A DNA stretch of 64,000 nt from contig CAVVPZ010000006.1 in the NCBI GenBank assembly GCA_963750255.1, positions 310,001 to 374,000 on the forward strand, written 5' to 3'. A program made the position numbers and the translations under genes. This document shows, piece after piece, positions 62,600-64,000 of this stretch. This DNA is from DATLED01 sp963750255 (GTDB lineage: Bacteria > Actinomycetota > Acidimicrobiia > Acidimicrobiales > CADCTF01). The notes below the pieces were generated by a model. That model did no database searches and was not told the DNA's origin. It worked only from the letters and a program-made list of their open reading frames with translations. Every line of letters starts with the position of its first letter. The first letter of the stretch is position 1.

Positions 62600-64000
62600 G
62601 CGCCTCGCTGTTGGCCGCCATCGCTTCTGAACACGGGGCCCAACCGACCTTCCCGCTGTTGACGGCCCTCGTGGTCGTGCCCACCTTCGGCGCCGCCTTG
62701 GTCGCTCTGCTCCCCAAACGGCAGGAGGGTCTCCTCCGCCTCGTGGCCCTGCTGTTCTCGGTGGCGACGCTCGTACTCACCGTCTACGTCGCCATCGACT
62801 TCAAGTCGGACGCCGACGGCTTCCAGTTGCTCCAGTCGTACTCCTGGATCAAGGAGTTCGGGATCAGTTGGAAGCTTGGCATCGACGGCATCTCACTGTG
62901 GTTGGTCGTCCTCACCGGCGTCCTCTTCCCGCTGGCCATCGCCGGACCGGTCGTGACCAAAGACGTGAAGAGTTACCTGGGGTGGCTGCTGTTGCTCGAG
63001 GCGGGTTGCCTGGGCGTGTTTCTCGCACTCGACCTCATCGTGTTCTTCCTCTTCTTCGAGATCGTGCTGGTCCCGATGTACTTCCTCATCGCCGGATGGG
63101 GACACGACGGACGCAACTACGCCGCGCTCAAGTTCTTCCTCTACACCCTCTTCGGGTCGGCCTTCTTGTTGGTGAGCATCCTGGCGTTGGCCTTCCTCCA
63201 CCAGCGGGCCACCGGCGTGTTGACCTTCGATCTCGTCACGTTGGCCGAGAGCCAGACGTTGGCCGAGTCGACGGCTCGCTGGCTCTTCCTCGGATTCACC
63301 ATCGCCTTCGCCGTGAAGGTGCCGCTGTTCCCGGTGCACACCTGGTTGCCCGACGCCCACACCGAGGCGCCGACGGCAGGCTCGGTCATCTTGGCCGGCG
63401 TGATGCTCAAGCTTGGGACTTACGGGCTCTTGCGCTTCGGGCTCTACCTCTTCCCCCAGGCTGCGGTCGACCTGGCGCCGATCCTGTTGACGCTGGCCAC
63501 CATCGGCATCATCTACGGCGCCGTCGTGGCCGCCATGCAAAAGGATCTCAAGCGACTCGTCGCGTACTCGTCGGTCGCCCACCTCGGCTTCATCGTCCTG
63601 GGCACCTTTGCGCTCACCAGTCAGGGTCTGAGTGGCGGTGTGCTGCAGATGGTCAACCATGGCGTGTCGACCGGAGCCCTCTTCCTCCTCGTCGGGATGA
63701 TCTACGAGCGACGCCACACCCGCCTCATCAGCGAACTCGGCGGCCTCCAGAAGCCGGCCCCGATCCTCGCCGCGGTGTTCACGGTGGTGATGCTCTCGTC
63801 GATCGGTCTGCCGGGCCTCAATGGGTTCGTGGGTGAGTTCTTGATCCTGCTCGGCACCTTCGTCACCCACCGGTGGTGGGCCGTGGCCAGTGCCTCGGGC
63901 GTGATCCTGGCCGCCGTCTACCTGTTGTGGGCCTACCAGCGGGTGTTCCACGGTGAGCCCGAGGGCGACAACGCGACCATGCCCGACATGACCTGGCGCG
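62596..64000 (+). CDS. nuoM: NADH-quinone oxidoreductase subunit M, 3' end outside window
   Basis: The frame from a GTG at 62596 stays open to the window end (468 codons). VFFLFFEIVLVPMYFLIAGW carries the conserved Glu. VPLFPVHTWLPDAHTEAPT and GSVILAGVMLKLGTYGLLR are the NuoM signatures, and KRLVAYSSVAHLGF is the antiporter Lys region. It is the second antiporter-like pump; nuoN would be expected next outside the window. Confidence 0.93.
   Translation, partial: MSASLLAAIASEHGAQPTFPLLTALVVVPTFGAALVALLPKRQEGLLRLVALLFSVATLVLTVYVAIDFKSDADGFQLLQSYSWIKEFGISWKLGIDGISLWLVVLTGVLFPLAIAGPVVTKDVKSYLGWLLLLEAGCLGVFLALDLIVFFLFFEIVLVPMYFLIAGWGHDGRNYAALKFFLYTLFGSAFLLVSILALAFLHQRATGVLTFDLVTLAESQTLAESTARWLFLGFTIAFAVKVPLFPVHTWLPDAHTEAPTAGSVILAGVMLKLGTYGLLRFGLYLFPQAAVDLAPILLTLATIGIIYGAVVAAMQKDLKRLVAYSSVAHLGFIVLGTFALTSQGLSGGVLQMVNHGVSTGALFLLVGMIYERRHTRLISELGGLQKPAPILAAVFTVVMLSSIGLPGLNGFVGEFLILLGTFVTHRWWAVASASGVILAAVYLLWAYQRVFHGEPEGDNATMPDMTWR

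Overview
This window looks like a chromosomal segment from a high-GC actinobacterium, most likely of class Acidimicrobiia. That placement is an inference from gene content: bldC, an RsiG-type c-di-GMP-binding anti-sigma factor, mshA (mycothiol synthesis), an actinobacterial-type HemB, heme made from glutamyl-tRNA, and a cytochrome bc operon joined to a nuo operon. No rRNA, CRISPR array, integrase or transposase is visible. One tRNA (Lys) is present. Genes are packed tightly, many start/stop pairs overlap (ATGA, TGATG, GTGA), and no stretch above about 300 bases lacks a gene.

Layout. 1-11.7 kb holds metabolic and housekeeping genes: cyclase-family protein, NudC, S9 peptidase, DksA-like protein, ABC1 kinase, hydrolase, YgjP-like peptidase, histidine phosphatase, MoaD-like protein, HAD hydrolase, RsiG and an XRE regulator. 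11.7-17.9 kb holds mshA with a YbjN protein, an MFS transporter, an M23 peptidase, proC, bldC and a SAM-hydrolase-family gene. 18-26.5 kb holds lipid and steroid-type catabolism: two acyl-CoA ligases, TetR, P450, crotonase and thiolase, plus a receiver-only regulator and a CAP-domain protein. 27.3-39.7 kb holds a DnaJ-LRR protein and then the heme/siroheme cluster (rex, a siroheme synthase, hemA, hemC, cobA-hemD, hemB, hemL). Two GNAT or DUF1697 genes on the other strand and a secreted beta-propeller protein interrupt it. 39.7-42.9 kb is a small accessory island (RHH regulator with a perfect operator palindrome, degenerate Doc-like protein, ABC exporter), flanked by two 90%-identical copies of a 105-bp dyad element. 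42.9-64 kb is respiratory: geranylgeranyl-reductase-family flavoprotein, cytochrome c, a bc-complex operon with a ferredoxin-like subunit, then nuoA to nuoM running off the window end.

The respiratory and heme genes fit together. HemA, C, D, B and L make heme precursors. Cytochromes c and b use heme, and Nuo passes electrons through quinone to the bc complex. Rex (NADH/NAD+ sensing) and a CRP/FNR-type site at the bc operon promoter are candidate controls.

Sequence quality matters here. At least 13 genes are each broken by one to three single-base frameshifts. Every one of these simple cases is a net +1. Two corridors (about 28.1-31.0 kb and 53.6-55.3 kb) have an extra C or G roughly every 60-100 bases inside essential genes. 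I treat these as probable sequencing or assembly errors, annotate the full gene spans across them, and say where each shift falls.
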